From Microtetraspora fusca (lineage in GTDB: Bacteria; Actinomycetota; Actinomycetes; Streptosporangiales; Streptosporangiaceae): a stretch of 64,000 nt of DNA. Positions 28,662 through 37,976 of the stretch are shown here, in pieces. Location: positions 61,728 to 125,727 of the forward strand of contig NZ_BBYK01000042.1 in assembly GCF_001570365.1 (NCBI RefSeq), given 5' to 3'. Both the position numbers and the translations under genes were made by a program. The notes below the pieces were generated by a model, which was not told where the DNA came from, did no database searches, and saw only the letters and a list, made by a program, of their open reading frames with translations. Positions within the stretch are counted from its first letter, which is position 1. Each line of letters begins with the position of its first letter.

Positions 28662-29756
28662 ATGCCCGTTTTCCGGCGCATCGCCGTGTCCGCGGCCGCC
28701 GCCATCACCCTCATCGGCCTTCTTCCGTACAGCGCGGCCGCCCGCGAACAACCCGGCGACCTCGGTGCCGCGTTCCGCCCAGCCCTGGAGGACACGGTGG
28801 CCGCCGGCTCGGTGGCCGCGCTCGCCGAGGTGCGCGACGCCGGCCGTACCTATCGGCTGGCCGCGGGCAAGGCCGAGTACGGCAGGCCGCGCCCGGCACC
28901 GGCCGCGGGCAGGTTCCGGATCGCCAGCGTCACGAAGCTCTTCACCGCGACCGTGGTCCTGCAGCTGGCCTCCGAGGGCAGGCTGCGGCTGGCCGACCCG
29001 GTGGGTAAATGGCTGCCCGGCATCGTGGACAAGGCCGACGACATCACACTCGAGCAGCTGCTGCGGCACACCAGCGGCATCCCCGACTATCTGCCCGGCC
29101 TGCTCGACAGCTCCGGCGTCGTCCGCGACCCCGTGCGGACCTGGCAGGACAAGGAACTGGTCGCCCTGGCCAACCGCCTGCCGCGCGTCTTCGAGGTGCC
29201 CGGGACCCGCTTCTCCTACTCCAACACCAACTACGTCCTGCTGGGCATGGTCGTGGAGGCCGCGACCGGCCGGCCGTACGCTCGCGAGGTCACCGAGCGC
29301 GTGATCGTGCGCGCGAGGTTGACCCGCACATCCGCGCCGAGCGACACCACCCGGATCACCGGGCCGCACCCGCGGTCCTACGCCATGGTCGGCGGCGCCG
29401 TCACCGACATCACCACGCTCAATCCGACCATCCTGGGAGCGGCCGGCGGCATCGTCTCCACCACCACCGACCTCAACCGGTTCCTGCGAGCCCTGCTCGG
29501 CGGCCGGCTTCTGCCTCCCGCCGAGCTCACGCTGATGAAGACGCCCGTGCCCGGCACCACCTACGGGATGGGCCTGTCGACCCTGCAGACGCCCTGCGGC
29601 GTCTTCTACGGTCAGGCCGGCGGGATCGGCGGCTACTTCGCCGCGGCATTCCACCGCCAGGACGGCCTCCGCGAGGTCAGCCTGGCCGCCACGCCGTACA
29701 CGGGAAAGCCCGATCAGGCCCTTAACGCCCTGCTCCAGCGCACGGCCTGCGCCTGA
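28662..29756 (+). CDS. secreted serine hydrolase, beta-lactamase class C/DD-peptidase fold
   Basis: A 364-residue protein with a Sec signal peptide (residues 1-27, cleavage near SAAA-RE). The penicillin-recognising fold shows SVTK with Ser89 and Lys92 and YSN at 186-188. The third motif, usually HTG or KTG, reads GQAGG (317-321), so the His/Lys and Thr are replaced; esterase-like or altered specificity is possible. It is expected outside the membrane, acting on cell-wall peptides, D-amino acid peptides or esters. An AGGAG lies nine bases before the ATG. It closely follows the two-component genes. Confidence 0.85.
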   Translation: MPVFRRIAVSAAAAITLIGLLPYSAAAREQPGDLGAAFRPALEDTVAAGSVAALAEVRDAGRTYRLAAGKAEYGRPRPAPAAGRFRIASVTKLFTATVVLQLASEGRLRLADPVGKWLPGIVDKADDITLEQLLRHTSGIPDYLPGLLDSSGVVRDPVRTWQDKELVALANRLPRVFEVPGTRFSYSNTNYVLLGMVVEAATGRPYAREVTERVIVRARLTRTSAPSDTTRITGPHPRSYAMVGGAVTDITTLNPTILGAAGGIVSTTTDLNRFLRALLGGRLLPPAELTLMKTPVPGTTYGMGLSTLQTPCGVFYGQAGGIGGYFAAAFHRQDGLREVSLAATPYTGKPDQALNALLQRTACA

Positions 29757-29971
29757 CATCCGGAGAATCCCTGCCGATCTCATATCACCAGGAACGCCCG
29801 TCGAGCGGCAAACCGCACGATGGCCGGCTGCTACGTCGACCTCGGTCGTGCCGTCGGAGCGCCGGGGTCGTATCGCATGGTGAGCGGGGTCCCTGGTCAA
29901 CGGGAGGGTCTTTATGGTTCACTCAACGGACCATTTTCCCTTTCTGGAACTTCCCCCGTTAGGAGTGCCTC

Positions 29972-31354
29972 GTGGAGGTGTCCTTCTCCCCGCACGCGCC
30001 CGCCGAGGTCCGTGCCGATCTCCTCGTCCTGCCCGCGTCCGCCGGTCCGGACCTGGGCATCGAGATCCAGCTCGCCGGCTTCGCCGGGCGGCCGGGCGAG
30101 GAGCTCCTGCTGCCGCGCCGCGCCGGGGACCCGTTCCAGGCGGGCGCCGTCCTGCTGGTCGGCCTGGAGCCGGACGCCGACGAGCAGGCCGTACGGCGGG
30201 CCGTGGGCCACGCCGCGCCCAGGATGGCGGGCTTCGGCACGGTCGCGGTCGCGCTGCCGTACCCCGGGGCGGTCGTCGAGGGCGTCCGGCTGGGCGGCTA
30301 CCGGTTCGACCACTACAAGAGCGCGCCGGAGAGCCGGGCGGTCGAGCGGCTGCTCCTGCTCGCCCCCGAGGACCGGGACGCGGTGGTCCGGGCCGAGGTG
30401 GTGGCCGAGGCGGTGACCTTCACCCGCGACCTGGTCAACACGCCGGCCGGGGACCTCGTCCCGATGACGCTGGCTCAGCGGGCCGTGGAGATGGCGGAGG
30501 AGGCGGGCCTCGACGCGCGCGTCCTCGCCGCCGACGAACTGCGCGAGGGTGGTTTCGGCGGCATCCTCGGCGTCGGCGCGGCCAGCGCCAACCCGCCGTG
30601 CCTGATCGAGGTGAGCTACCCCGGCGACGGGAAGAGCGGTCTCGTCGGCCTGGCGGGCAAGGGCATCACCTTCGACGCGGGCGGTCTCGGCATCAAGAGC
30701 CAGAAGGCCATGGCGACCATGAAGAGCGACATGGCGGGCGGCGCGACGATGCTGGCCGTGGTCCGGGCCGCGGCCCGGCTCGGCCTGAACACCGGCGTCG
30801 TCGCGGTGGTCCCGGCGGCCGAGAACATGGTCAGCGGCTCGGCCACCCGCCCCGGCGACGTCCTGCGGCACCGCAACGGCATCACCACCGAGGTCGTGGA
30901 CACCGACGCCGAGGGGCGGCTGGTCCTGGCCGACGCCCTGGCCTACCTCGCCGAGCGCCGTCCGGACGCGATCATCGACGCGGCCACGCTCACCTACTCG
31001 GTCATGCACGCGCTCGGTGAGGACATCACCGGCGTCCTCGGCAACGACCCGGCGCTGCTCGGCGCGATCAGGGCGGCGGGCGAGGCGCAGGGCGAGCCCC
31101 TGTGGGAGATGCCGATGTGGCGTCCCTACCTGGAGCGCATCAGGTCGGACGTGGCCGACTTCAAGAACGACGGCGGCGCGCACGCCGACGTGATCCTGGC
31201 CGCGCTGTTCCTGGAGAACTTCACCGGCGGCGTCCCCTGGGCGCACCTGGACTTCGCGACCACGGCCTACCTCGACAAGGCGACCGACCTCGGACCCGCG
31301 GGGGCCACCGGGGCGATGGTGCGGACCCTGATCAGCTATCTCGCGAGGCGTTGA
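29972..31354 (+). CDS. pepA: leucyl aminopeptidase (M17 family)
   Basis: A 460-residue cytoplasmic metallo-exopeptidase that removes N-terminal residues from peptides. The N-terminal domain spans 1-150. The catalytic domain has GLAGKGITFDAGGLGIK with metal and catalytic Lys/Asp residues, MKSDMAGGA and the M17 signature TDAEGRLVLADALAY. The start is a GTG with AGGAG six bases upstream. Its 3' end overlaps the convergent GntR gene by 23 bp. It lies beside the peptide importer and a proline-iminopeptidase-like gene, fitting a peptide-utilisation role. Confidence 0.93.
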   Translation: MEVSFSPHAPAEVRADLLVLPASAGPDLGIEIQLAGFAGRPGEELLLPRRAGDPFQAGAVLLVGLEPDADEQAVRRAVGHAAPRMAGFGTVAVALPYPGAVVEGVRLGGYRFDHYKSAPESRAVERLLLLAPEDRDAVVRAEVVAEAVTFTRDLVNTPAGDLVPMTLAQRAVEMAEEAGLDARVLAADELREGGFGGILGVGAASANPPCLIEVSYPGDGKSGLVGLAGKGITFDAGGLGIKSQKAMATMKSDMAGGATMLAVVRAAARLGLNTGVVAVVPAAENMVSGSATRPGDVLRHRNGITTEVVDTDAEGRLVLADALAYLAERRPDAIIDAATLTYSVMHALGEDITGVLGNDPALLGAIRAAGEAQGEPLWEMPMWRPYLERIRSDVADFKNDGGAHADVILAALFLENFTGGVPWAHLDFATTAYLDKATDLGPAGATGAMVRTLISYLARR

Positions 31355-32345
31355 GACCGCGTTCGAGCATCGCCCTGATCACGTCCGCGGTCAGGGTGAA
31401 GTGGCGCTCCGCGATGGACCCGGCCCGTTCGGCGTCCTTCGCGGAGATCGCCTCGTACAGCGCGCGGTGCTCGTTCAGGGCCTGCTGGTACGTCTCCGGG
31501 TCGTCGTCGCCGTACGGCTCCGTCGGGAAGCCGAGGCTGACCCGCATGAGCAGGTCGCGGCTGAGTGTGTTGATCTGGGGGTTGCCCGCGGCCGTGACCA
31601 CGGCCGTGTGGAACGCCGCGTCGGCCTCCTGCTCCTCGCGGAGGATGGACGCCCCGGCGTAGGCGTCGAGCGCGGCCCGCATCGCCTCCAGGTCCGCGTC
31701 CGTACGGCGCAGCGCCGCGGTCCTGGCCGCCATGCCCTCGACCAGGCCGCGCAGGTCGAAGAGCTGCTCCAGCTCGGGCCAGCGCGGCACCAGGGTGCGC
31801 CGGACGGCCGCGGCGGTCGCCTCGGTCCAGCTCGTGCGGACGTACGCGCCGCCGGTGCGGCCGCGCCTGATCTCGACGATGCCGACGGCCTGCAGCCGCC
31901 CGATCGCCTCGCGGATCGTGGCGCGGCTGACGTCGAGCAGAGCGGCCAGCTCGCGCTCGCCCGGCAGGCGCTGGCCCGGGAGGTAGTCGCCGATCGCGAT
32001 GGCGGTCATGAGGCGGTCGGCCACCTCGGTGGCCACGGACCGTACCCGCACCGGGCCGAGCACGCCCGACGGCCGGCCGCCGTCGAGCACCTGGCCGAGG
32101 ACGCGGGTCAGGTCGTCCGCGGGGGGATCGGCGTCAGGCGCCCGCGAGGGGAGGCGGCGGGGCGGCTCGCGGCGCGCGGGCGACGGTTCCTCGGCGGGGG
32201 TCCGGGGAGTCAGGGAAAGGTCCTTTCTGCGGGCATGGTGTGATCCGCACCTTACTCGACCGGCCGATTTCAAAAAAGGTCTTGTGTCCAGGCCATTTAT
32301 CCATATGCTGTCCAGACAACGGACATCTGTCTCATCTGGCGACAT
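31332..32345 (-). CDS. GntR-family regulator, FadR/FCD subfamily
   Basis: The regulator has an N-terminal winged helix (SVATEVADRLMTAIAIGDYL, then LPGERELAALLDVSRATIREA) and a C-terminal FCD ligand domain (EADAAFHTAVVTAAGN and a later ERAGSIAERHF metal-ligand His). The frame is open to an ATG at 32345, but the first 80 residues are Arg/Pro/Ser-rich and not family-like, and promoter-like sequence lies inside them, so the true start is probably nearer 32100-32230 at a non-ATG codon. It is divergent from the hydrolase-importer operon, which it likely controls. Confidence 0.82.
   Translation of the reverse strand: MSPDETDVRCLDSIWINGLDTRPFLKSAGRVRCGSHHARRKDLSLTPRTPAEEPSPARREPPRRLPSRAPDADPPADDLTRVLGQVLDGGRPSGVLGPVRVRSVATEVADRLMTAIAIGDYLPGQRLPGERELAALLDVSRATIREAIGRLQAVGIVEIRRGRTGGAYVRTSWTEATAAAVRRTLVPRWPELEQLFDLRGLVEGMAARTAALRRTDADLEAMRAALDAYAGASILREEQEADAAFHTAVVTAAGNPQINTLSRDLLMRVSLGFPTEPYGDDDPETYQQALNEHRALYEAISAKDAERAGSIAERHFTLTADVIRAMLERGLNASRDS
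32309..32325. promoter_or_regulatory. candidate operator between GntR and the peptide operon
   Basis: TGTCC-N7-GGACA is an inverted repeat within the divergent gap, and a related TGTCCAGG lies 24 bp away at 32285-32292. The core GTCCAGAC resembles the GT-N(3-4)-AC core of FCD-type GntR operators. The local AT-rich segment (ATTTATCCATATG) just before it looks like a promoter -10 region. Confidence 0.4.
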
Positions 32346-32377
32346 CTCGTCTCCCCTGTTCTCCCTGGAGCTGCGCC

Positions 32378-33280
32378 TTGGCCATCCCCGAACCGACCGC
32401 GCAGGGCCTCGCGCCCTTCGGCGAGTGGCGGACCTGGTACCGGGTCACCGGCGACCTGGACTCCCCCAAGGCGCCCCTCGTCGTGCTGCACGGAGGGCCG
32501 GGCGCGGCCCACGACTACACGCTGCGGATCGCCCGCCTCGCCGAGCGCGGCCGGCCCGTCGTCCACTACGACCAGATCGGCGTCGGGCTCTCCACGCACC
32601 TGCCGGAGAAGGGCGCCGACTTCTGGACGGTGGGGCTCTTCCTCGACGAGCTGGACAACCTGCTCGCCCACCTGGGCATCGCCGGCCGGTACCACGTGCT
32701 CGGCCAGTCCTGGGGCGGCATGCTCGCCGCGGAGCACGCCGTACGCGTGCCGTCCGGGCTGCGTGGCCTGGTCATCGCCAACTCGCCTGCATCGATGGAG
32801 CTGTGGCGCGAGGAGTGCGACCGGCTGCGGTCCGAGCTGCCCCCGGACGTGGAGCGCACCCTCCGCGAGCACGAGGCGGCGGGCACCACGGACAGCGCCG
32901 AGTACCGGGCGGCGGAGAAGGTGTTCAACGCGCGGCACGTCTGCACGATCGTGCCGAACCCGCCCGAGGTGCTGGCCAGCGACGCCAAGACCGCCGAGGA
33001 CCCGACGGTGTACCACACCATGAACGGCCCGAGCGAGTTCCACGTCGTCGGCACGCTGAAGGACTGGTCGGTCGTCGACAGGCTCGACAAGATCGCCGCC
33101 CCCACCCTGCTCGTCTCCGGCCGGAACGACGAGGCGACCCCTCGCACCGTCCAGCCCTTCGTGGACCGCATCCCCGACGTCCGCTGGGAGCTGTTCGAGC
33201 ACTCCAGTCACATGCCGCACATCGAGGAGGAAGAGCGCTACCTCCAGATCGTCGGCGACTTCCTCGACTCCACCGACTGA
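32378..33280 (+). CDS. proline iminopeptidase-like alpha/beta hydrolase (S33)
   Basis: A 300-residue alpha/beta hydrolase of the S33 prolyl aminopeptidase family, which releases N-terminal Pro and other residues from short peptides. The oxyanion motif HGGPG is followed by DYTLR, and the nucleophile elbow is GQSWGG; the acid lies in SGRNDEATP and the His in EHSSHMPHIEEEE. I start at the TTG at 32378 (LAIPEPTAQGL), with GGAG eight bases upstream; the longer ATG frame covers the operator region. It is the first gene of the peptide importer operon, 17 bp before the binding protein. Confidence 0.87.
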   Translation: MAIPEPTAQGLAPFGEWRTWYRVTGDLDSPKAPLVVLHGGPGAAHDYTLRIARLAERGRPVVHYDQIGVGLSTHLPEKGADFWTVGLFLDELDNLLAHLGIAGRYHVLGQSWGGMLAAEHAVRVPSGLRGLVIANSPASMELWREECDRLRSELPPDVERTLREHEAAGTTDSAEYRAAEKVFNARHVCTIVPNPPEVLASDAKTAEDPTVYHTMNGPSEFHVVGTLKDWSVVDRLDKIAAPTLLVSGRNDEATPRTVQPFVDRIPDVRWELFEHSSHMPHIEEEERYLQIVGDFLDSTD

Positions 33281-33297
33281 TCGTGAGGGATCCCCGC

Positions 33298-35004
33298 ATG
33301 AAGCGCATCACCGCCATGGCGACCCGGACCGCCGGCGCCGCACTGCTGGCCGTCGGCGTCGCCGCCTGCTCCGGAGGCGGCGGCGCCGCCACCTCCGCCA
33401 CGGACGGGGCCGGGCAGCCCGCCCAGACCACCGCCGCCGGGTTCCAGGAGCAGCACAAGGGGGGCACGCTCCGCCTGCTGGCCAAGTCGGGTGACGGCAC
33501 GCTCGACCCGCACATCAACTACAGCAACGGCAACTGGCAGATCTTCCAGGCCCTCTACGACGGCCTGGTCTCCTTCCGCAAGGTCGGCGGCAAGGCGTCG
33601 TACGACATCGTCCCGGACCTCGCCGAGGAGATGCCGCAGGTCAGCGCGGACGGCAAGACGTACACCTTCAAGCTGCGCAAGGACGTGAAGTTCGCCACCG
33701 GCGAGGCGGTCACGGTGGACGACGTCGTGGCGTCGTTCCAGCGGATCTTCCGGGTCTCCGGCCCGACGTCCGGCACCTTCTACTCCGGCATCGTGGGCGC
33801 CGCCGACTGCGTGAAGAAGCCCGCGGGCTGCACCCTGGACAAGGGGGTCGTCGCCGACGCCGCGGCGAACACCATCACGATCAACCTCGTCGCGGCCGAC
33901 TCGGAGTTCCTGCAGAAGCTCGCGCTCCCGCACGCCGTCGTGCTGCCGAAGGGCACCCCCGACAAGGACCAGGGCACCACCCCGATCCCGGGCACCGGGC
34001 CGTACAAGGTGGAGTCGTACAACCCGAACAAGCAGATGAAGCTGGTTCGCAACCCGAACTTCACCGAGTGGTCGCGGGACGCGCAGCCGCAGGGCTACCC
34101 CGACGAGATCGACTACAACTACGGCCTCACCCCCGAGGGCGCGGTCACCGCGGTGCAGAACGGCCAGGCTGACTGGATCTTCGACCCGCTGCCCGCCGAC
34201 CGGCTCACCGAGATCGGCACCACGTACGCCGAGCAGGCGCACGTGAACCCGCTCGCCGCCTTCTGGTACATCCCGGTCAACGTCAACCTCGCGCCCTTCG
34301 ACAAGCCCGAGGCCAGGGAGGCGCTCCAGTGGGCGTTCGACAAGAACGCCCTGGTGAAGATGTTCGGCGGCGCGAACGTGGCGCAGCCGGCCTGCACGAT
34401 CCTGCCCCCGGCCTTCCCCGGCCACGCCGACTTCTGCGACTTCCCGCAGCAGGACCTGGCCAAGGCCAAGGAACTGGTCCAGCAGTCCGGCACGTCCGGC
34501 CAGGAGGTCTCCGTCGTGGTCTCCGACGACGACGTGAGCAAGCAGATCGGCGAGTACGTCCGGAGCACCCTTGAGCAGATCGGCTACCGGGCCAAGCTGA
34601 AGGTGATCTCCACCAACATCCACTTCACCTACATCCAGAACACGAAGAACAAGGTCCAGCTCAGCGTCTCCCAGTGGTACGCCGACTATCCCGCGGCCTC
34701 GAACTTCATCAACGTCCTGCTCTCGTGCGCCTCGTTCCGCGAGGGGAGCGACGCCAGCATCAACATCTCCGGCTTCTGCGACAAGGACGTGGACGCCAAG
34801 ATCGCCGAGGCGATGAAGCTGGACCAGAGCGACACGGCCGCCTCCGGCAAGCTCTGGGGTGAGCTCGACCGCGAGCTCATGAAGAAGGGCCCGATCGTCC
34901 CGCTGTTCAACCCCAAGCAGATCGACTTCGTCTCCAAGAACGTCGGCAACTACCAGTTCCACGCGCAGTTCCACGCGCTGCTCGACCAGATGTGGGTCAA
35001 GTGA
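33298..35004 (+). CDS. peptide ABC transporter substrate-binding lipoprotein
   Basis: A 568-residue family 5 extracellular solute-binding protein (DppA/OppA type). It has a Tat/Sec-like signal with lipobox VAAC and lipid-anchored Cys24, then a low-complexity Ser/Gly/Thr linker. The family core begins at GGTLRLLAKSGDGTLDPH, and the motif FKLRKDVKFATGEAVTVDDV is typical. It captures peptides outside the membrane for the two permeases that follow. The downstream permease start overlaps its stop codon. Confidence 0.92.
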   Translation: MKRITAMATRTAGAALLAVGVAACSGGGGAATSATDGAGQPAQTTAAGFQEQHKGGTLRLLAKSGDGTLDPHINYSNGNWQIFQALYDGLVSFRKVGGKASYDIVPDLAEEMPQVSADGKTYTFKLRKDVKFATGEAVTVDDVVASFQRIFRVSGPTSGTFYSGIVGAADCVKKPAGCTLDKGVVADAAANTITINLVAADSEFLQKLALPHAVVLPKGTPDKDQGTTPIPGTGPYKVESYNPNKQMKLVRNPNFTEWSRDAQPQGYPDEIDYNYGLTPEGAVTAVQNGQADWIFDPLPADRLTEIGTTYAEQAHVNPLAAFWYIPVNVNLAPFDKPEAREALQWAFDKNALVKMFGGANVAQPACTILPPAFPGHADFCDFPQQDLAKAKELVQQSGTSGQEVSVVVSDDDVSKQIGEYVRSTLEQIGYRAKLKVISTNIHFTYIQNTKNKVQLSVSQWYADYPAASNFINVLLSCASFREGSDASINISGFCDKDVDAKIAEAMKLDQSDTAASGKLWGELDRELMKKGPIVPLFNPKQIDFVSKNVGNYQFHAQFHALLDQMWVK

Positions 35005-36059
35005 CGTCCCCGGTCAGGGCCACAGCCGAGGAGCCGGTGACCGACACGCCGGCGGCCGGGCGGGCGGCGCGGCCGTCCGCCGGGCCCTGGCGGCGGGCGC
35101 TCGGCCGGCTGCGGCGCAACCGCTCCGCGATGATCGCCGGAGCCGGGCTGCTGCTCATCGTGCTCGCCTGCGTGCTCGCGCCGGTCTACGCGAACGCGAT
35201 CGCGCACACCGACCCGTTCACGTCCAACGCCTCCGGCACCGTGGTCGTGAACGGCGCACGGGTGCCCGTCCTCGCCCAGAGCACCGAGGGCCTCGGCCTG
35301 GGCGTCACCCCGGTCGGGCCGACCTGGGACCCCGGCAACTACTTCCTCGGCGCGGACAACCAGGGCCGCGACGTGATGGCCCGGCTCCTGTACGGCGGGC
35401 GCAACAGCCTGCTGATCGGCCTGTCCTCCGCGGTGGTGTGCTGCGCGCTGGCCACGGTGCTCGGCGTGCTGGCCGGATACTTCGGCGGCTGGATCGACGC
35501 GGTCCTCTCCCGCTTCTTCGACGTGATCTGGGCCTTCCCGGTCTACCTGCTGGCGATCTGCCTGTCGGTGGTGCTGCTCACCAGCGGACTGCACCTGGGG
35601 CCGATCCACATCGACGCGGGCAGCCTCGCGCTCCCCGTCGTCATCATCGCGCTGATCTACGTGCCGTACGTGGCCCGGCCGCTGCGCGGCCAGGTGATGG
35701 CGCTGCGGAACAAGGAGTTCCTGCACGCCGCCGTCGGGCTCGGCGCGTCCGACCTGCGGATCATGCGGCGCGAGGTGCTGCCGAACGTGCTGCCCACGGT
35801 CGTGGTGTTCCTGCCGCTGATGACCGCGCTCAACATGCTGACGGAGTCGGCCCTGTCGTTCCTGTCGGTGGGCGTGCAGTCGCCGGACGCGAGCTGGGGG
35901 ACGATCATCAACGACGGCCTCGCCCTGCTCTACACCCGGCCCGCGATCACGATCGCGGCCGGCCTCTGTGTCGGGCTGACCGCGGTCGCGCTCAATGTCC
36001 TCGGCGACGGCGTGCGCGACGCGCTCGACCCGAACGCCCGGCTGCGGGGAGGCGCCTGA
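35001..36059 (+). CDS. peptide ABC transporter permease, DppC/OppC type
   Basis: An inner-membrane permease of about 352 residues. A helix at about 35-58 (MIAGAGLLLIVLACVLAPVY) is followed by a periplasmic insert, then five more helices with the EAA loop ALRNKEFLHAAVGLGASDLRI. The insert of about 55 residues with SNASGTVVVNGARVP is longer than usual. I place the start at the GTG overlapping the upstream stop (GTGA at 35001); GTG at 34992 and at 35037 are alternatives. It pairs with the DppB-type permease, here encoded after rather than before it. Confidence 0.88.
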   Translation: MTSPVRATAEEPVTDTPAAGRAARPSAGPWRRALGRLRRNRSAMIAGAGLLLIVLACVLAPVYANAIAHTDPFTSNASGTVVVNGARVPVLAQSTEGLGLGVTPVGPTWDPGNYFLGADNQGRDVMARLLYGGRNSLLIGLSSAVVCCALATVLGVLAGYFGGWIDAVLSRFFDVIWAFPVYLLAICLSVVLLTSGLHLGPIHIDAGSLALPVVIIALIYVPYVARPLRGQVMALRNKEFLHAAVGLGASDLRIMRREVLPNVLPTVVVFLPLMTALNMLTESALSFLSVGVQSPDASWGTIINDGLALLYTRPAITIAAGLCVGLTAVALNVLGDGVRDALDPNARLRGGA

Positions 36060-37027
36060 TGATCGGTTACATCCTGCGCCGCTTCGGCGCCGCCCTGCTC
36101 GTGCTGTTCGCGATCAGCGTGCTGGTCTTCCTGATCTTCTTCGCCACACCCGGCGTGGACCCGGCCGCCCGCATCGCGGGCAAGAACGCCGACCCGGCCA
36201 CGCTGGCCCAGGTGCGGGCGTCGTTCGGGTTCGACAAGCCGCTGCCCGTCCAGTACGCGCTGATGATGAAGCACCTGTTCATCTCCCACGACCTGACCTC
36301 GTTCGTGAACCGGGGCACCCTGGTGATCCCGCAGATCATCGAGGCGGTCCCGGTCACGCTCTCGCTCGTCGTGGGCGCGGCGGTGATCTGGATGGTCCTG
36401 GGCGTGGGCATGGGCACCCTCGCCGGGGCCATGCGCGGCACGCTGGTCGACCCGCTGGTCATGCTGCTCGGCGTCTTCGGCGTCTCGCTCCCGGTCTACT
36501 GGCTGGGCGAGGTCGTCAACCTCATCACCCAGAAGCAGCTCCACGACTCGGTCTTCTCCTGGGTGCCGCCGCTCGGCTACGTGCCCATGTCGGAGGGCAT
36601 CGGCCAGTGGGCGCTTCACCTGCTCTTCCCCTGGCTCACGCTGGCCCTGCTGTACGCCGGGATCTACGCCCGGCTGCTGCGCGGCGAGCTGATCAACGCG
36701 CTGAACGAGGACTACGTGCGCACCGCCCGCGCCAAGGGCCTGTCGGAGCGGCGCATCCTCGTCAAGCACGCGCTGCGCTGCTCGCTGATCCCGATCGTGT
36801 CGCTGTTCGGCCTGGACTTCGGGGCGCTGGTCGGCGGCGCGGCGCTGCTGACCGAGGTGGTCTTCGGCCTCCCGGGGGTCGGCAAGCTCACCTACCAGGC
36901 GCTGCAGAACCTCGACCTGCCCGTGATCATGGGCACGGTCCTGTACGCCGCCTTCTTCGTCGTGCTGGCCAACGCCGTGGTGGACGTCCTGTACGCCCGG
37001 CTCGACCCGAGGGTGCGCCGTGCCTGA
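36059..37027 (+). CDS. peptide ABC transporter permease, DppB/OppB type
   Basis: A 322-residue inner-membrane permease with the classic N-terminus IGYILRRFGAALLVLFAISV and six predicted helices. The EAA loop is LNEDYVRTARAKGLSERRIL and the last part has the conserved VVFGLPGVGKLTYQAL. The ATG overlaps the upstream stop by one base. It forms the heterodimeric channel with the preceding DppC-type protein. Confidence 0.9.
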   Translation: MIGYILRRFGAALLVLFAISVLVFLIFFATPGVDPAARIAGKNADPATLAQVRASFGFDKPLPVQYALMMKHLFISHDLTSFVNRGTLVIPQIIEAVPVTLSLVVGAAVIWMVLGVGMGTLAGAMRGTLVDPLVMLLGVFGVSLPVYWLGEVVNLITQKQLHDSVFSWVPPLGYVPMSEGIGQWALHLLFPWLTLALLYAGIYARLLRGELINALNEDYVRTARAKGLSERRILVKHALRCSLIPIVSLFGLDFGALVGGAALLTEVVFGLPGVGKLTYQALQNLDLPVIMGTVLYAAFFVVLANAVVDVLYARLDPRVRRA

Positions 37028-37976
37028 ACCGTTGCTTGAGGTCAGCGACCTGCGGATCCGCTTCGGCGGCTTCACGGCCGTCGACGGGCTGTCCTTCTCC
37101 GTACGGCCCGGCGAGGTGCTGGGCGTGGTGGGGGAGTCGGGCTCGGGCAAGAGCGTGTCGATGCTCGGCGTGCTCGGCCTGATCCGCACCCCGGGCGCCG
37201 AGATCTCGGGGAAGGTCGTCTTCCGCGGGCGCGACCTGCTCACACTGAAGAACGCCGAGATGCGGGCCATCCGGGGACGCGAGATCGCCATGATCTTCCA
37301 GGACCCGATGACCGCGCTCACCCCCGTGTACACGATCGGCTGGCAGATCGCCGAGCAGATCCGCGCCCACGAGAAGGTCTCCCGGCGGGCCGCCCGCGAC
37401 CGCGCGATCGCGCTGCTCGGCGAGGTCGGCATCCCGGCCCCCGAGCAGCGCGTGGACGCCTACCCGCACGAGTTCTCCGGCGGCATGCGGCAGCGGGCCG
37501 TCATCGCGATGGCGCTGTCCTGCAACCCCGCCCTGCTCATCGCCGACGAGCCGACCACCGCGCTCGACGTCACCACGCAGGCGCAGATCCTCGATCTCAT
37601 GCGCCGCCTGCGCGCCGATCACGGCTCGGCCGTCGTGATGATCACGCACGACATGGGCGTGGTGTCGGAGATCGCCGACGAGGTCCTCGTGATGTACGGC
37701 GGGCGGGCCGTCGAGCGGGGGAGCCGCCGCCAGGTCTTCCACACCCCGCGCCACCCGTACACCTGGGGGCTGCTCGACTCCGTGCCGCGCGTCAACGGCC
37801 CCCGGGCGCGCCGCCTGCCCACCATCCCCGGCACCCCGGGAGCGTCCGGGCAGGGGTGCCCGTTCGCCGACCGATGCGCGCACAGCTTCGCCGCGTGCGC
37901 CGAGGTCCCGCCGCTGACCGGCGATTCCGGCCACCTCGACGCCTGCTGGCTGCCAGAAGAGAAGAGGACGCGTTGA
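37020..37976 (+). CDS. peptide ABC transporter ATPase, DppD/OppD type
   Basis: The 318-residue cytoplasmic ATPase has Walker A GESGSGKS (about 38-45), Q loop [10 protein letters not shown], signature FSGGMRQR, Walker [14 protein letters not shown] and the H-loop ITHDMGVV. The C-terminal oligopeptide-type extension has a Cys cluster ([14 protein letters not shown], then DACW) that in relatives binds an iron-sulfur cluster. The GTG start lies eight bases inside the previous gene. Confidence 0.92.
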   Translation: MPEPLLEVSDLRIRFGGFTAVDGLSFSVRPGEVLGVVGESGSGKSVSMLGVLGLIRTPGAEISGKVVFRGRDLLTLKNAEMRAIRGREIAMIFQDPMTALTPVYTIGWQIAEQIRAHEKVSRRAARDRAIALLGEVGIPAPEQRVDAYPHEFSGGMRQRAVIAMALSCNPALLIADEPTTALDVTTQAQILDLMRRLRADHGSAVVMITHDMGVVSEIADEVLVMYGGRAVERGSRRQVFHTPRHPYTWGLLDSVPRVNGPRARRLPTIPGTPGASGQGCPFADRCAHSFAACAEVPPLTGDSGHLDACWLPEEKRTR

